A DNA stretch of 64,000 nucleotides from positions 5,518,001 to 5,582,000 of the forward strand of contig NZ_PGES01000001.1 in NCBI RefSeq assembly GCF_002797895.1, given 5' to 3'. This stretch comes from Janthinobacterium sp. 67 (GTDB lineage: Bacteria; Pseudomonadota; Gammaproteobacteria; Burkholderiales; Burkholderiaceae_D). The number at the start of each line of letters is the position of its first letter. Position 1 is the first letter of the stretch. This document shows, in pieces, positions 42,592 through 50,521 of this stretch. The translations under genes and the position numbers were made by a program. Under the pieces are notes generated by a model, which was not told the origin of the DNA, did not search any database, and was given only the letters and a program-made list of their open reading frames with translations.

Positions 42592-42888
42592 ATGCTTTGT
42601 TCTATATATTATTATTTTCCTCACGCGTCAGCCTTCTTTGGAATGGCATCTGCTGGGGCATGGTTTTATTCGTGTTTTGTAAAAGTAACAAGAGATCAGA
42701 TGGTGGCACGACGCATCAAGAAAGCACATCTAAAGGGTGAAAAACCGAATCTTAGCGGGGTATCCTTTGATGGGAAAGATATTTCGGAAACTTTATCGGC
42801 TCAATCTAAATGGAATGCTATAGGTGCAGTTATGGCCGCGTTTGCCGTTGGCCTGCAATCATTAAGTTTAGCCGTAAACTGCGGATGA
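42592..42888 (+). CDS. Small membrane protein, 98 residues
   Basis: Two hydrophobic segments (near residues 8-28 and 74-95; AVMAAFAVGLQSLSLAV) with a basic loop between them (RRIKKAHLKGEKPN). AT-rich, like the accessory gene before it, and probably part of the same cargo. No known domain is seen. Confidence 0.55.
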   Translation: MLCSIYYYFPHASAFFGMASAGAWFYSCFVKVTRDQMVARRIKKAHLKGEKPNLSGVSFDGKDISETLSAQSKWNAIGAVMAAFAVGLQSLSLAVNCG

Positions 42889-42968
42889 ATTCGTTTGCCT
42901 ATCGGGAATGACCACAATGGCTGCTCGGGGGCATTTTCAGCCCCTTGTTTAAAGAAGTAACGCAATCG

Positions 42969-44114
42969 TTAAATGCCAAAAACACTCTCTGCTTTTGACC
43001 CGGCACTTTGATCTGCATCCGGCATCCACCGTCCGTAAACCCGGGCAATCATTGTCCAGTCTGCATGCCCCATTTGCTTTGCCACCCACATCGGGTGCTC
43101 ACCGGCCGACAACATCATGCTGGCATAGGTGTGCCGCGTTTGATAAGGGTTTCGATAGCGCACGCCAGCGCTTTGCAGGATGCCGGTCCATAACGTTTTG
43201 CGGATCGGCTGATCACCTTCCCAGCGCCGCTCCAGGCGAGGATTTTGAAATACTTCCTCCCCCTTTGCCCAAGTGAATGCTTTTTGTTCCTGCAGCGCAT
43301 GCATGGCGCGCTCCAGCAGCTTGATCTCGCGGCGGCCGGCGTTGGTCTTGGTGCTCTCGGCCGCCTTGGAATGCTGGGTGAGGGCGCGCGTCACCATCAC
43401 GACGCCACGCACGAAGTCGACGTCTGCCCAATCGAGGGCTACCAGCTCGGACGTGCGTAGGCCGCTCCAGAAGGCAAACTGCAGCAGGTTACGCCCCTGG
43501 CCGGTTGCTTGCGTGAGAATCGCCGCCTGCTCTTCCTTCGTGAATGGGTCAATATCGTCCTTCGATTGCGGCGCCTCCACTTTGGAATAGCACCAGCGCG
43601 CCAGCGGGTTGACCTCGATCAGCTCGTCCTCTATCGCGTCGTCCAGCGCCTTGCGCAGCACGCTCTGGATGTTGGCCATGGTCTTGTTGGTCGCGTTCAT
43701 GGGTTCCAGCTTCGCCCGTACATCCTTCTTGCGCAGTGCCGACAGCATGATGGTGCCGAACCAGGGGATCAGCTGGCCAACGACTATCTTGCGATAGCCG
43801 TTGTACGTGCTGGCCTTAAGGTGCTTTTTCTGCCTGTCCAGCCACTTATCCAGAAACGCCTCGATGGTCTGCACGTCGCCGACCTGGTCGGCAAACTTGG
43901 CTGCATTGGACGACTGCGGAAAGGTGGCCGTGTAGTCAAAGCTGTTGGTGGCGATCGCATGAAGGATCGCCGCCCGATGGTTCTCGGCCCGTTTCAGGTT
44001 AGCGGAGGTGGGCTTGAGCGCGATCCTTTCCCGGCACCTGGTGCCGCGATACATGAAGGTGATTTCGATGCTGCTTTCCGATGCAGCTTTAACACCTCGC
44101 CCGTCTCTACCCAT
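42969..44114 (-). CDS. int: Prophage tyrosine-recombinase integrase
   Basis: A 381-residue integrase. An N-terminal Arm-binding (DUF3596-type) domain (SIEITFMYRGTRCRERI) precedes a core-binding helical region and the catalytic domain: Arg in SGLRTSEL, His-x-x-Arg region in QTRHTYASMMLSAGE, His in MGHADWTMIARVYGRW and the Tyr nucleophile in the last block. The ATG at 44114 lies about 120 bp inside the 3' part of the excisionase frame. It would act on the site at 41420. Confidence 0.92.
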   Translation of the reverse strand: MGRDGRGVKAASESSIEITFMYRGTRCRERIALKPTSANLKRAENHRAAILHAIATNSFDYTATFPQSSNAAKFADQVGDVQTIEAFLDKWLDRQKKHLKASTYNGYRKIVVGQLIPWFGTIMLSALRKKDVRAKLEPMNATNKTMANIQSVLRKALDDAIEDELIEVNPLARWCYSKVEAPQSKDDIDPFTKEEQAAILTQATGQGRNLLQFAFWSGLRTSELVALDWADVDFVRGVVMVTRALTQHSKAAESTKTNAGRREIKLLERAMHALQEQKAFTWAKGEEVFQNPRLERRWEGDQPIRKTLWTGILQSAGVRYRNPYQTRHTYASMMLSAGEHPMWVAKQMGHADWTMIARVYGRWMPDADQSAGSKAESVFGI

Positions 44115-44272
44115 GATTCATACCCTTTCACGTCAATTAAAATTCGATTGTCTGGTGCCTTGATCCAGACGGCATCTTTCGGCCAGATCCCGTCCCGGAT
44201 CTTTGTTCTGATCGCGTCAGGCGTGTAGCCTGACTCGCTTGAAAACTTCGGTATGGTCATGTAGCGAAGCAT
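43994..44272 (-). CDS. Excisionase-like DNA-binding protein
   Basis: A 92-residue protein starting LRYMTIPKFSSESGYTPDAIRTKIRDG, a helix-turn-helix of the excisionase (Xis, MerR-like) type, with VWIKAPDNRILIDVKGYESWVE. AAGGAAAA precedes the ATG at 44272. Its 3' end overlaps the start of int by 121 bases, an unusually long overlap but seen in phage excision modules. The C-terminal tail of serine/proline residues is probably disordered. Confidence 0.7.
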   Translation of the reverse strand: MLRYMTIPKFSSESGYTPDAIRTKIRDGIWPKDAVWIKAPDNRILIDVKGYESWVETGEVLKLHRKAASKSPSCIAAPGAGKGSRSSPPPLT

Positions 44273-44315
44273 TCGCTTTTCCTTTTTAAACTGGTATCGT
44301 TTTGTGAGCACATCA

Positions 44316-45167
44316 TCAGTCCGTGCAGCCGCAATCCGTCAGCGCATCATCGAACGGGAACAATTCACCGTGATTCATCGCCATGTCATACATCGCCTGA
44401 TAGCTGGGTCGATCCTTTCGGAACCAGCCGCCTGCACCCGATCCGGCCGTTTGGGCGTTCCTTTCCTGCTGTATCCACCACAGGGCGCGGCTGGGCTTTT
44501 CGCGGATCAGGGATAGCACCTGGTTGCCGCCTTTCAGGAAGCACAGATCGCAGTTGCCGTGCATCGTCTTGCCGCTCATATTTGGCAAGCCCAGGTCAAA
44601 ATCTTGTGTTGCCCAGAACGCGCTGACATCGGCCACGGTCAGGCCGGCCGCCGCCAGGGGCGCTTCTTTCACTTCGTGCTTGCCGTAGTCCTGCGTCGAC
44701 AGCCGCGCCACGCGCACGGGCTCGTCGGCACGCATGCCGATAAACGTGGTCCACTCGACCAGGCCTATCGACTTCAAATAGCGCTGCATCGGGCGTACCT
44801 TGAGTTCGGCCGTGCAAAAGCGCGCCACAGGGTTCGGGAGGAATTTCTTTTCGTCGTGGAGATCGGCGAACGGTTCGCCGCAGCGGCTGGCCGTTGCAAA
44901 GTCCACGATGGCAAACTCCTTGCCGCGCGCTTCGTTGCGAGGACGGTTTTCTATCCAGACGATGGGAACGCCCCAGCGCTCGCCGCAGTCGCGCACAAAT
45001 TCAAGGGTCGCTTCCTCTTCCTTGCCGGTGTTGGCGAAGCAAACCACCACGTCAGCCGGCAGCGTGCCGCCGTAGGCCTGAATCGTCATCCACAGCATCA
45101 TGCCGCTGGTGCGGCCGCCGCTGAACGAAATGACGCCCGGTCCGTCGAACAGGAATGGGCTGTTCAT
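44316..45167 (-). CDS. PAPS-reductase-like ATP pyrophosphatase (phage early gene)
   Basis: A 283-residue N-type ATP-pyrophosphatase. ISFSGGRTSGMML is the SGGxxS PP-loop. Cys residues in RFCTAELKVRP, HGNCDLCFLKGG and a last CGC could bind a metal or iron-sulfur cluster. Similar proteins are encoded near replication genes of P2- and lambda-like phages and in DndC-type DNA modification, but function in this group is unknown. Its ATG overlaps the stop of the next gene upstream by four bases. Confidence 0.75.
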   Translation of the reverse strand: MNSPFLFDGPGVISFSGGRTSGMMLWMTIQAYGGTLPADVVVCFANTGKEEEATLEFVRDCGERWGVPIVWIENRPRNEARGKEFAIVDFATASRCGEPFADLHDEKKFLPNPVARFCTAELKVRPMQRYLKSIGLVEWTTFIGMRADEPVRVARLSTQDYGKHEVKEAPLAAAGLTVADVSAFWATQDFDLGLPNMSGKTMHGNCDLCFLKGGNQVLSLIREKPSRALWWIQQERNAQTAGSGAGGWFRKDRPSYQAMYDMAMNHGELFPFDDALTDCGCTD

Positions 45168-45778
45168 GCTGGCACCGCGCAGCGTTGAGCCAGGGCCACC
45201 AGCCAATGCGCCAGCTCGGGCGGCGTGTGTTCGCGTTCCGCCTTGCCGCATTCCGGCCGCCAGCCGGGATCTCCTTTCCGGCGCCGCTCGCCGGCGCGGT
45301 TGCGGCCGGATGGGGCGATCACATGCGAGGCTTCGCCCAGGAGGATGGGCATGGCCGGTATTTGAGCCGGCGCACAGCCGACGATGTACAGCAAGGTAGC
45401 CTTTTCGGCGCGGTGGCCAAACGAGCTTTGGAAAATGGGCAGCGTCCAGCCGCCAAATTTGTCCCGCTCGCCGACCGCTGGCAAGCCGCAGTGTGGCCAG
45501 AGGGTAGAGCGCTTCGGGTGTTCGAGCACGCCGCCGAACTTGCGCACCTGGGCGACGGCCCACACCGCCAGTTCCTTTTCGTCCGGGCGCGGCTTGGCCA
45601 GGTGGCGCAGCGTGCCCCAGGAGCGGCAAGGCGGATGCGCCACCACCGGCACGCCTCCCGGCCAGGCGCGGGCGTCGCGCTCCGCGTCCCAGGCGTCAAC
45701 CGCCGGCATGGTCTTGTAGATCGAATTGGCGCGCACGAACAAGGCCGCCACGGCAGGTACTGAGCGTTCCGTTGTCAT
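45164..45778 (-). CDS. Phage protein with a methyltransferase-like HPPC motif
   Basis: A 204-residue protein with VPVVAHPPCRSWGTLRHLA, then KFGGVLEHPKRSTLW. The PPC element resembles the catalytic loop of cytosine-5 methyltransferases, and the protein might use it for DNA handling, but the other motifs of those enzymes are not seen. The start is ATG 45778; a longer frame runs into the neighbouring gene. It overlaps genes on both sides by four bases, so the early genes are translationally coupled. Confidence 0.6.
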   Translation of the reverse strand: MTTERSVPAVAALFVRANSIYKTMPAVDAWDAERDARAWPGGVPVVAHPPCRSWGTLRHLAKPRPDEKELAVWAVAQVRKFGGVLEHPKRSTLWPHCGLPAVGERDKFGGWTLPIFQSSFGHRAEKATLLYIVGCAPAQIPAMPILLGEASHVIAPSGRNRAGERRRKGDPGWRPECGKAEREHTPPELAHWLVALAQRCAVPA

Positions 45779-46014
45779 GCTGGACACCCGATAGGCGCGG
45801 TTGCCTTCTTGACCGCCTCGATGGCCGCCAGGGGCACCGCACGGAACATGCCGGGCCACTGGTGGTCCAGCTCCACCCACGCATGCAGCTCGCCATTGCC
45901 CACGTCGCGGCGCAGGTCGTTGACGGTGCCGGCCTGGTAGCCTTCGTCGGTATCGAATGTCACGCGGTCGCCCAGGGCGATTTGCCGCGGTGAATCGGTC
46001 AGGGTGGTCAGCAT
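45775..46014 (-). CDS. Small phage protein, 79 residues
   Basis: It begins LTDSPRQIALGDRVTFDTDEGYQAGTV, with a core that resembles a small beta barrel (SH3-like) and an AIEAVKKATAPIG ending. It overlaps the next gene's start by four bases and the previous one by seven. Such proteins are usual in P2-like early operons. Function unknown. Confidence 0.65.
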   Translation of the reverse strand: MLTTLTDSPRQIALGDRVTFDTDEGYQAGTVNDLRRDVGNGELHAWVELDHQWPGMFRAVPLAAIEAVKKATAPIGCPA

Positions 46015-46160
46015 TGCGGTGCTCCTTTCAGTTTAGCGGTAACGCCGCACACGCCGTAGCGGTCGATGGCGGCGTCGATCACGTCGCCGCTGGATGCGGC
46101 AACCTCAAAAAATTCAAAGCGTTCGGTTTGCGTGCGAACGATCACGGCAAAGGTGCTCAT
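46008..46160 (-). CDS. Very small phage protein, 50 residues
   Basis: ATG 46160 to stop 46008: STFAVIVRTQTERFEFFEVAA then SSGDVIDAAIDRYGVCGVT. The ATG overlaps the stop of the replication gene (ATGA), and the stop overlaps the start of the 79-residue gene, so it fits the tight early operon. No known domain, but the position and overlaps favour a real gene. Confidence 0.6.
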   Translation of the reverse strand: MSTFAVIVRTQTERFEFFEVAASSGDVIDAAIDRYGVCGVTAKLKGAPQC

Positions 46161-47992
46161 GTGCCATTCCCTTCTTGGGGTGGGGTGTCGGGGACGATCA
46201 GCCGGGGATACGGGCAGGCATTGACGGCCGCCCAGGCGGCAATCACGGCTGTTTTTGCCTCGTCGGGAAGGTCAGGCACTGGCGCCGCCGGCGGCGTGGC
46301 CGGGGCAGGGCGGTCGGGGTGCGTACAGTTATTTACACGAGTCCGAGGAACGGCAACCCCAACAGCCACCCCGCGCCCGCCTGTGGCCTGTACCGGCGTC
46401 CACGTATGGCGCACGGACTTGAAGACCACGCCGATGAGGTCGCTGCAGCGCACGCCGTAGGGCGTGGTGCGCAGCGTTTCGCCATAGCGACCGATGACGG
46501 TCTTTTCGTCCTTGGCCAGGGTGACGACCAGTTCCTTGCGCGGCACCAGGGCGCCGCCCTGGGCGCGCAAGTATTCGGCCCAGCAGGCGCGCTTTTCGCC
46601 CTGGATCTTTTGCACGGCATCCCAGGCGCGGCGCATGGCGGCCGGGGCTTCGTTGAGCATGCTTTTCTCGATGCGGCGCAGTTCGCGCCACACGGTCACG
46701 GGCGCGCCACCCCATTGCTGGAATTGACGGATGCCCCAGCAGGCGGCCCAGGACTCGACGCGCGCCGATGGCGTCAGCTCGACATCGCCTTCAGTGTCGG
46801 CGGTGACGACATAGCCTTCCTTGGTCTTGTGGTCGGCCACGCCGTCGATGTTCTTGGCCACGTACTTGGCGATGTAGCCGGAGGCGCTGCCCTTGGCCCA
46901 GTCGATGCGTTTCACGTCCAGGCGGCGCGCGAAGGCGCCCGGTTCGCCACGGTCCACGCGCCAGGCGTAGCGCTTCATGATGCGGATGGCGCGGCCTGCC
47001 ACATCCTGCAGGTGAACCGTCTTGTATTTCGCGGTGGGGCGCACGAACAGCAGCAAATGCCAATGCGGGCACCCATCGTGATGCGGCTCGGCGATGCGAA
47101 AGCCGTACAGGCCGATACCTCGGCGCGCCAGCGCGGAGCGGCACAGCGACGTCATCTTGCCCAGGTAGGCATTCGCCTCGCGCGGCGTGGAGCCGTCGAA
47201 CTTGTCGTTTGGCTTGCCGCTGTGCTGCATGGCGTGGAAGCGCGATGGGCACGTCCAGGTGATGAAAATGCCCTGGTCGCCGCACTCGCGGGCGATCTGC
47301 TCAAAGCCGTTGATGCGCAACATCAACTCGCCGCGCCGGATGGCTTTATTCGCGGTCGTTTTCTCGGCCAGCTCGGCGATGCTAAATTGCTGGCCGTGCT
47401 CGTTCTGCACCAGCGTGGCGGCCAGCGCTGCCGCGTTTCGCCGGTTTTGCGCCAGGCGCGACAGCACGGCGTCGTTGCTGGCGTAGGGTTCGCCGCTGTA
47501 TTTCACATAGCCCAGGCGGATATTGCCCGCTTCAAAGGCGCGCTTGACGCGTTTGCGCAACTGGCGGCGCCACCAGCGGGCATCCACCAGGCGGGCGATG
47601 GTGTCCGTCAGCGCATCGAACTCGGGAAGCTCGATGCCATACGAGGCGCATTCATCTTCCATGATCTGCAGGGCGTGCGTGTCGGACACGGCCATCCACA
47701 GCATCTTAGTGACACCATCGGCCGCGCGCTCGGCGGTGGCCACGATATCGGCGTCGCTTTGCGACAGATCGACGCCAGCCGGCACGTACAGATCGGCGAA
47801 TTCGCGCACAAAGCTGGTGGCGATGGACTCATAGACTTTGTACCAGGACGACCAGGCCATCTTGGCCATTGCGGCCGTGATGACGCGGTTGCGCCATTTG
47901 TAGGGGATGCGGGCCAGCTCGGGCGCGAAGTACGGGGATCGCAAAAACGCCTCGTGACGCTGGGCGGGCTTGAGAATTTCTTTAGATGGCAT
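46157..47992 (-). CDS. A: Replication endonuclease (P2 gpA family)
   Basis: A 611-residue rolling-circle initiator of the phage GPA family. The HUH motif is in EPHHDGCPHWHLLLF and the catalytic tyrosine pair in GYIAKYVAKNID. It nicks the phage origin, stays attached to the 5' end and starts replication with host Rep and DNA polymerase III. The usual origin would lie inside its own gene. Length is usual for beta-proteobacterial members. The 5' end overlaps the gene at 47982 by 11 bases. Confidence 0.93.
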   Translation of the reverse strand: MPSKEILKPAQRHEAFLRSPYFAPELARIPYKWRNRVITAAMAKMAWSSWYKVYESIATSFVREFADLYVPAGVDLSQSDADIVATAERAADGVTKMLWMAVSDTHALQIMEDECASYGIELPEFDALTDTIARLVDARWWRRQLRKRVKRAFEAGNIRLGYVKYSGEPYASNDAVLSRLAQNRRNAAALAATLVQNEHGQQFSIAELAEKTTANKAIRRGELMLRINGFEQIARECGDQGIFITWTCPSRFHAMQHSGKPNDKFDGSTPREANAYLGKMTSLCRSALARRGIGLYGFRIAEPHHDGCPHWHLLLFVRPTAKYKTVHLQDVAGRAIRIMKRYAWRVDRGEPGAFARRLDVKRIDWAKGSASGYIAKYVAKNIDGVADHKTKEGYVVTADTEGDVELTPSARVESWAACWGIRQFQQWGGAPVTVWRELRRIEKSMLNEAPAAMRRAWDAVQKIQGEKRACWAEYLRAQGGALVPRKELVVTLAKDEKTVIGRYGETLRTTPYGVRCSDLIGVVFKSVRHTWTPVQATGGRGVAVGVAVPRTRVNNCTHPDRPAPATPPAAPVPDLPDEAKTAVIAAWAAVNACPYPRLIVPDTPPQEGNGT

Positions 47993-48359
47993 TTAACAGT
48001 CTTTCGTACACACGGATAGCGGCAGAGGTGGCGGCGCGCAGCTCGATGCGCTCTTCCTCGGTAAATGAATGGATGGGCGATTCCCAGCGGTCGGCGTCCA
48101 TGCCGGCGGCGATCAGCACTGAGCGGCGCGCGCCACGCGGCGACAATCCCCAGGCCTGCGCGATAAAGCGCGTCTCGCTGGCACGCCGCCGCTCGATGGC
48201 GCGCAAGCTGGCCCGTTCGGCCAGGCTGGCTTTCGCGGCAGCGATGGCGGCGAGCGCTTCCGGCGCCCCTGGGGGCGTCGGCACGTCCCTGTCACGGGCG
48301 GCGAGGATGGCCGCCGCTGGCAGGAACGACAGGTGATTGTCGATAAGAGACGCCGGCAT
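47982..48359 (-). CDS. Phage hypothetical protein, 125 residues
   Basis: It is mostly helical and rich in Ala/Arg (LAAIAAAKASLAERASLRAIERRRA), ending with RVYERLLNAI. It precedes the replication gene and overlaps it by 11 bases. No domain is recognised. Confidence 0.65.
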   Translation of the reverse strand: MPASLIDNHLSFLPAAAILAARDRDVPTPPGAPEALAAIAAAKASLAERASLRAIERRRASETRFIAQAWGLSPRGARRSVLIAAGMDADRWESPIHSFTEEERIELRAATSAAIRVYERLLNAI

Positions 48360-48362
48360 CGC

Positions 48363-48461
48363 TCAGTCCTTGATGGCGCCGATGGCCCGCAGCACGTCAG
48401 GGGTAATGACGATTAGGAGCGACAGCAGCCAGATGCCGCAGGTTTTGGCCAGGCGCAGCAT
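48363..48461 (-). CDS. Small membrane peptide, 32 residues
   Basis: ATG 48461 overlaps the stop of the next upstream gene (TGATG). The peptide LRLAKTCGIWLLSLLIVIT has one membrane helix, then PDVLRAIGAIKD. Small phage membrane peptides of this sort are common; its role is unknown. It is too short to judge by composition, so coupling is the main support. Confidence 0.5.
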   Translation of the reverse strand: MLRLAKTCGIWLLSLLIVITPDVLRAIGAIKD

Positions 48462-48862
48462 CAGCGCGCCTCTTGCTTTGAAAAGTACTCCGCCCAGTAG
48501 GACAGCGTGCGCGAGGAGCCATTGCTGTGCCGGACGCCTTCTTCGGTGGCAAACATGTAGTGCAGCTCGATGGGCATGCTCCCGACCAGTACGCGCTGGT
48601 GCGCTGGTGTAAAGAATCCCGCGACGGTCAGTGCTTTGGCATCGCTGATGATGAAAGTGATGTTGGCGGCGCCGAAGGCATGATAGGTTTTTGCAATCTG
48701 ATGTATGGAGTACGACAGCGCGTCGATGCTGGTGCCAGCGCTGGCTTGCAGCAGGAAGCAAGCTGGGGCCACCGGAACAACGCATTGTTGCGGGGCAGGG
48801 CGGGCCGTGCTCGGCGCGGAAAGAGTGCCTGTTTGCTTGGCGGCGTACAGCGTGGTTTCCAT
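48461..48862 (-). CDS. Phage hypothetical protein, 133 residues
   Basis: A protein with KTYHAFGAANITFIISDAKALTV and a C-terminal SNGSSRTLSYWAEYFSKQEAR. No known domain or signal. The 121 bp between it and the Ogr gene hold nothing. It starts the run of coupled early genes. Confidence 0.6.
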   Translation of the reverse strand: METTLYAAKQTGTLSAPSTARPAPQQCVVPVAPACFLLQASAGTSIDALSYSIHQIAKTYHAFGAANITFIISDAKALTVAGFFTPAHQRVLVGSMPIELHYMFATEEGVRHSNGSSRTLSYWAEYFSKQEAR

Positions 48863-48983
48863 CGGTTTCCTTATTTTTGGTTGAACGAATCCCGCACGCT
48901 CAAAAAGGGAGCGCTGCAGGGCACAGCAAAAGAGGGGGAGTTACAGCGGCCGGGTTACGGCGGCGCGAGGAGCGGAATAGTCA

Positions 48984-49247
48984 TCAGCAGCCCGCAGTCA
49001 GGTCCAGGGCCAGCTGGCTGGTGGCTGCCGTGCGCGCATGCTGGGACATTGGAATGCGGATATCGGCCTTGGGCATGGCGGACAGCGAGAGGGTGCGCAG
49101 TACTTCCAGGCCTGCCACGAAGGAGTGCCCGCATTCAGGGTTCTGGCACATGTAGGTGATTTCCTTGAACATGGCGGACATGGTGCGGCTCTTGACGGCG
49201 CGGACGGTGTATTCGCAATGCGGGCAGGGCAGGCCGATGACTCTCAT
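48984..49247 (-). CDS. ogr: Ogr/Delta-like zinc-finger late-gene activator
   Basis: An 87-residue activator. RVIGLPCPHCEYTVRAVKSR followed by MFKEITYMCQNPECGHSFVA shows the Cys-x2-Cys and Cys-x4-Cys zinc ligands of the P2 Ogr family, which bind upstream of late promoters and recruit RNA polymerase alpha. I chose the ATG at 49247, where the family sequence begins. It would turn on the tail operon at 51879-64000. Confidence 0.92.
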   Translation of the reverse strand: MRVIGLPCPHCEYTVRAVKSRTMSAMFKEITYMCQNPECGHSFVAGLEVLRTLSLSAMPKADIRIPMSQHARTAATSQLALDLTAGC

Positions 49248-49432
49248 TTCAGCTTTCTTTCCACTTGGTACAGGGCGCGACCGCGACCTGTCATGTTTTT
49301 TGCCTGCTTGCGTAAGCGCGACTTGACCAGCCATTCGGCCGCCTGATCGATACTTGCCAGCCCCTGGCGTTGACGCACAATTTCCAGCAGCGCGCGCTCG
49401 TCGTCATTGAGATTAATTTGGTGATCTGGCAT
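49244..49432 (-). CDS. Small phage protein, 62 residues
   Basis: It starts PDHQINLNDDERALLEIVRQRQG and resembles short helical regulators with a helix (ASIDQAAEWLVKSRLRKQ). Its 3' end overlaps the Ogr start by four bases. I chose ATG 49432 over the upstream non-ATG codon. Function unknown. Confidence 0.55.
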   Translation of the reverse strand: MPDHQINLNDDERALLEIVRQRQGLASIDQAAEWLVKSRLRKQAKNMTGRGRALYQVERKLK

Positions 49433-49479
49433 GTGGATAGCTTTGCAGTTGCTCAAAAGTTACTATTCAGTGTCTCGGA

Positions 49480-49683
49480 TTAAGCACTGCGAAGCTGTAC
49501 GCTGTCGATGTTGGCTTCATCAGCGGCAATAACTGCCAAGGCTTCACGCATGACGATCTGGCGCACCAACACTGCAAGCGCTTCGCCTTGGTAGTCGGCG
49601 AGAGAGGAAACAAGCTGGTGTTCGTAATCGTCCAGACGCAGCATGACGCGGTGGCTGCGGATACGTTTTGCATCGGGGTACAT
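49480..49683 (-). CDS. Small RHH-like phage regulator candidate, 67 residues
   Basis: YPDAKRIRSHRVMLRLDDYEHQLVSSLADYQGE has the strand-then-helix layout of ribbon-helix-helix proteins. CAGGAG lies before the ATG at 49683. It could be a Cox- or Arc-like regulator. It is in the leftward early transcript, after the gene at 49702. Confidence 0.5.
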   Translation of the reverse strand: MYPDAKRIRSHRVMLRLDDYEHQLVSSLADYQGEALAVLVRQIVMREALAVIAADEANIDSVQLRSA

Positions 49684-49701
49684 GGGCCTGCTCCTGTGCA
49701 G

Positions 49702-49914
49702 TTAAGCGTGATGGACAACGGACAATTGGACGAGTTCGGCCTCATAAGATTGCAGGCCTCGCAGCAACATTAGGCGCATAAACGACGCCCGCGAACGGGA
49801 GTCTTTCTGTGCGAACTTTTCTACGCGCTCAATTTCAGGTGGGAGCAAGCGGATAGGAATTGGCTGCGAAAGTGGATTCTTTGGCTGCCGCGTAACTGGG
49901 GCGATAGTTGTCAT
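49702..49914 (-). CDS. Small early regulator candidate, 70 residues
   Basis: The first gene leftward from the repressor promoter region. It shows IPIRLLPPEIERVEKFAQKDSRSRASFMRLM, again a ribbon-helix-helix-like pattern. Its position, divergent from the repressor, is where cox is in P2, so it is a candidate for the lytic switch protein. It is too short for a firm call. Confidence 0.5.
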   Translation of the reverse strand: MTTIAPVTRQPKNPLSQPIPIRLLPPEIERVEKFAQKDSRSRASFMRLMLLRGLQSYEAELVQLSVVHHA

Positions 49915-49929
49915 AAGGTATGATTTGTA

Positions 49930-49974
49930 TACGTCACATGGTAATGACGTAAATATAGTGCGAAAAACCGCACT
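49930..49974. promoter_or_regulatory. Operator palindromes between repressor and early genes
   Basis: Two inverted repeats lie side by side: TACGTCA with TGACGTA (49930-49951) and AGTGCG with CGCACT (49957-49974). They occupy the 80-bp gap between the divergent starts 49914 and 49996, the right place for repressor and Cox-type binding. Confidence 0.6.
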
Positions 49975-49995
49975 TGTAAAGTAAAAGGTGAGAAA

Positions 49996-50421
49996 TTGCG
50001 TGAAATTATTGGTGTGCGTCTTAAGGCTGAACGTGAACGACTCGGCTATAACCAGGCGGATTTTGCGGCGGTAGGTGGGGCCTCAAAGCGTACCCAGATC
50101 GACTGGGAGCAAGGGAAGCAAGTACCAAATGCGGAGTTTCTAGCTGCTGTTGCGGCAATTGGGGTTGATGTGCTCTATGTTGTTACGGGCCAATTCACGC
50201 CTGGGAACTTGAGCGCGGACGAGAGCGAAGTTGTTGCTGGATATCGCAAGATGGATATTCGTGGAAGGGCTGGCGTGCTTGGCTTAATCGGCGGAATGAA
50301 CCAGCCGCAAAACCTTGTGCAGCCAGTGCACCATGGTGATATTGGACAAAATATTTACGGCAATATCACTGGGCCAAATACAGTAAAAATGCCCAATAAG
50401 AGTAAAAAGAAACCCATTTGA
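49996..50421 (+). CDS. Prophage repressor, XRE-type helix-turn-helix, TTG start
   Basis: A 141-residue protein. The helix-turn-helix is at residues 5-60 (GVRLKAERERLGYNQADFAAVGG and RTQIDWEQGKQVPNAEFL). The tail contains HGDIGQNIYGNITGPNT, a motif also found at the start of the next protein. It should keep the prophage silent. The start is TTG at 49996 after AAAAGGTGAG. It points away from the early operon, as for lysogeny repressors. Confidence 0.82.
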   Translation: MREIIGVRLKAERERLGYNQADFAAVGGASKRTQIDWEQGKQVPNAEFLAAVAAIGVDVLYVVTGQFTPGNLSADESEVVAGYRKMDIRGRAGVLGLIGGMNQPQNLVQPVHHGDIGQNIYGNITGPNTVKMPNKSKKKPI

Positions 50422-50432
50422 TGGGGTGTTTT

Positions 50433-50470
50433 CCCTCACCAATAGTCAGTGAGAGAGGGCTTCATTTTGT
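50433..50470 (+). terminator. Weak stem-loop after the repressor gene
   Basis: CCCTCAC pairs with GTGAG and then GGG (bulged), followed by CTTCATTTT. It may end the repressor transcript. The stem is imperfect. Confidence 0.4.
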
Positions 50471-50521
50471 GATAAATGTTGTTAAATTGAAATTATAAGT
50501 TGTAAAGATGTGGATTTCGGA

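Noticed and set aside
46094..48019. A 641-codon open frame on the plus strand opposite the replication gene
   Set aside because: It is the antisense of the gpA-family gene, whose HUH and tyrosine motifs are clear. Its composition (His, Gln, Gly, Arg-rich) is typical of shadows in GC-rich DNA.
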